A stretch of 21,643 nt of DNA, from positions 1-21,643 of the IMG/VR virus record IMGVR_UViG_3300030108_002521; one strand, written 5' to 3'. Below, piece after piece: positions 20,649 to 21,643 of the stretch. The notes under the pieces were generated by a model. That model saw only the letters and a list, made by a program, of their open reading frames with translations, was not told where the DNA came from and did no database searches. Within the stretch, counting starts at the first letter, position 1. Every line of letters begins with the position of its first letter. The translations under genes and the position numbers were made by a program. Source of the DNA: a virus.

Positions 20649-20861
20649 ATGAATGCAACTCTACAAAGAAGGACTACCCAGTGGCAGTTCTCAAAAGATT
20701 TAAGATCACGTTATGATGGAGACGTGACCATCCATAAAATGGAATCAGATACAGAAAAGGGTTGGATGTATCTGTATTACACTTCCTGTTATAGGAGTGT
20801 TACTGGTGATAGGCATTGTGGAACGTGGAGCAATGGGAAAGGCTGGGAGTTTCTAGCATAA
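20649..20861 (+). CDS. Small protein, unknown function
   Basis: 70 residues, Tyr/Trp-rich: RRTTQWQFSKDLRSRYDGDV, then GWMYLYYTSCYRSVTGDRHC and GTWSNGKGWEFLA. Two cysteines 12 residues apart could pair or bind metal. AAGGGG lies before the ATG. It is 17 nt after the DUF3085-like gene and probably in the same transcript. Confidence 0.6.
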   Translation: MNATLQRRTTQWQFSKDLRSRYDGDVTIHKMESDTEKGWMYLYYTSCYRSVTGDRHCGTWSNGKGWEFLA

Positions 20862-20862
20862 A

Positions 20863-20892
20863 TTGACATAGGGGGCGGCTGGGATCTATCCT
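20863..20892 (+). promoter_or_regulatory. Candidate promoter for a small RNA
   Basis: TTGACA (20863-20868) immediately after a stop codon, 18 nt, then TATCCT (20887-20892). The stretch also forms an 11-bp hairpin (20875-20898, one G-T wobble), so either promoter or RNA structure may be the selected feature. Confidence 0.3.
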
Positions 20893-20897
20893 AGCCG

Positions 20898-20981
20898 CTT
20901 ACCTCCCTGAAAGGGATCTCGAGGTTAAGCCCGGGTCCCGTAACTTAGGCCCGGGGCTACCCAGCTCCGGGCCTCTTTTAT
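20898..20981 (+). ncRNA. Candidate structured small RNA or long 3' UTR
   Basis: Non-coding, strongly structured: CCCT-GAA-AGGG inside CCTC/GAGG, then paired CCCGGG blocks and a final terminator hairpin. It could be an 80-nt RNA from the promoter at 20863-20892 or simply the 3' UTR of the gene before it. No Rfam-type family is recognised, and it lacks tRNA T-loop sequence. Confidence 0.3.
20947..20980 (+). terminator. Strong intrinsic terminator
   Basis: AGGCCCGGGGCT pairs with AGCTCCGGGCCT over 12 bp (one G-T wobble) with ACCC loop, followed by CTTTTA. It closes the plus-strand unit 20242-20861 (and any small RNA). Confidence 0.85.
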
Positions 20982-20982
20982 G

Positions 20983-21066
20983 CCCCGACCCCGACCCCGA
21001 CTTGACCCCGACCCCGACCCCGACTTGACCCCGACCCGACCCGACCCGACTTGACCCCGACCCGCC
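20983..21066. repeat. Higher-order GACCCC/CTTGA repeat tract
   Basis: The tract reads (CCCCGA)3 CTTGA twice, then CCCCGA (CCCGA)3 CTTGA, then CCCCGA. Three TTGACC sites occur (21002, 21024, 21051); the last is the -35 of the next promoter. The minus strand has many G3-G4 runs two bases apart, a G-quadruplex-type pattern. It directly follows a terminator, as do the other tracts. Confidence 0.85.
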
Positions 21067-21091
21067 AACCATGGTACAATTCGCTTGTCAA
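21051..21091 (+). promoter_or_regulatory. Promoter for the Gp88-like gene, module C
   Basis: TTGACC (21051-21056), 18 nt, TACAAT (21075-21080), then 7 nt and TCAACAATTAGGAGG, the same leader as in modules A and B. The reverse strand has TTGACA at 21091-21086 but no usable -10, so this copy works in one direction only. Confidence 0.7.
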
Positions 21092-21107
21092 CAATTAGGA
21101 GGTTATT

Positions 21108-21643
21108 ATGACAAAACGTTTTACTAAATTCTTTTCCGTCGATAGTCCAAAGGCCATCATGGCCAGCGACTTTGGATACTTAAACGCCATCAACTACATG
21201 GCGCCCCATAGCACGGCAGGTCGCGGAGACTTGTGCGGAAACTCAACAAAGGGTTGCCGTGATTTATGTTTAGGTTGGTATAGCGGTCACGCTGCAATGG
21301 TCACGGATCTCAACAAAGGCACAAACAAGGTCCGCGAAAGTCGCATTGCCAAAGCGCAATGGTTCATGGATGACCGAAAAGCATTCATGGCCGAAATGAC
21401 AAGCCATGTTGAAGCCTTGATTCGGAAAGCAAATCGCGAAAGCTTAGACTTGTGTGTACGGCCCAACGGATCAACCGACCTTGCTTTTGAATATATCAAA
21501 ACGGACAACGGACAATCGTTACCCGTCCGCTATCCAGAAACACAATTTATTGACTACACAAAAAGCTTAGAGCGGATCCTAAACAAAAAGCGCCCCGCCA
21601 ACTATCATTTGACGTTCAGCTTGTCAGAAGAAAACAGGCTAGA
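21108..21643 (+). CDS. Gp88-family phage protein (DUF7227), C-terminus cut
   Basis: 178 codons to the window edge. MTKRFTKFFSVDSPKAIMAS, GYLNAINYMAPHSTAG, LCGNSTKGCRDLCLGWYSG, RIAKAQWFMDDRKAFMAEM and VRPNGSTDLAFE match the Gene product 88 family first named in mycobacteriophage L5 and now widespread in phages and plasmids. Three cysteines (43, 50, 54) in the C-x6-C-x3-C block are conserved in the family and suggest a metal or Fe-S site; the function is unknown. AGGAGG lies 7 nt before the ATG in a strong promoter-leader. The gene continues beyond the window. Confidence 0.85.
   Translation, partial: MTKRFTKFFSVDSPKAIMASDFGYLNAINYMAPHSTAGRGDLCGNSTKGCRDLCLGWYSGHAAMVTDLNKGTNKVRESRIAKAQWFMDDRKAFMAEMTSHVEALIRKANRESLDLCVRPNGSTDLAFEYIKTDNGQSLPVRYPETQFIDYTKSLERILNKKRPANYHLTFSLSEENRL

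Noticed and set aside
20875-20981. tRNA gene
   Set aside because: Hairpins are present, but no T-loop GTTCGA-type sequence, no cloverleaf and no CCA-proximal acceptor pairing.
1-21643. CRISPR array, insertion sequence or integrase/attachment site
   Set aside because: No regularly spaced direct repeats, transposase or recombinase motifs are seen on either strand; the GACCC tracts are simple tandem repeats without spacers.

Overview
The window is part of a tailed double-stranded DNA bacteriophage genome (Caudoviricetes). It holds a complete head-morphogenesis and packaging block (large terminase, portal, GroES-like co-chaperonin, scaffold, Mu gpT-like major capsid protein, decoration-like protein, head-tail connectors) plus small accessory genes. 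No host chromosomal genes, tRNAs, rRNAs, IS elements or CRISPR arrays are visible. Many proteins are of types that, from memory, recur in uncultured marine phages. The accessory families and an exact chromosomal-type parS site fit an alphaproteobacterial host, but the host is an inference.

Region 1 (about 1-16474, all minus strand, transcribed right to left) is the late block. It runs from terL (16474) through small membrane or coiled-coil proteins, a 3-TM holin, the portal, a chain of tiny very basic proteins, a co-chaperonin, the scaffold, two structural proteins, the major capsid protein, further structural proteins and the head-tail adaptors, and leaves the window at the left edge. Most neighbours overlap by 1-4 nt (TAATG, TGATG, ATGA). 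Within the chain of small genes at 7019-10148 the only real gap is 18 nt, and it is filled by a perfect 16-bp parS palindrome (8735-8750).

Region 2 (about 16475-18300) starts with a divergent AT-rich gap, a plus-strand zinc-ribbon gene with its terminator, and then a minus-strand set of small genes. One of these is a 56-residue gene linked by ATGA overlaps on both sides. A 320-bp gene-free stretch (17733-18052) holds operator-like inverted repeats, a GACCC-rich tract and a UUCG-loop terminator.

Region 3 (about 18300-21643) is accessory and probably early. Short transcription units on both strands are driven by two 40-bp modules in which fully overlapping divergent sigma70-type promoters share elements: the -35 of each strand lies on the predicted start of the other. 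A third, one-directional copy drives a Gp88-family gene cut by the right edge. Unit ends carry strong intrinsic terminators next to GACCC/GACCCC repeats that would be G-quadruplex-prone on the minus strand.

The most unusual points are the parS site inside the late operon, the array of tiny basic proteins sharing xAxGG boxes and a phenylalanine C-terminus, and the repeated overlapping-promoter modules. All functions are read from sequence by eye and from memory of protein families; no searches were run.
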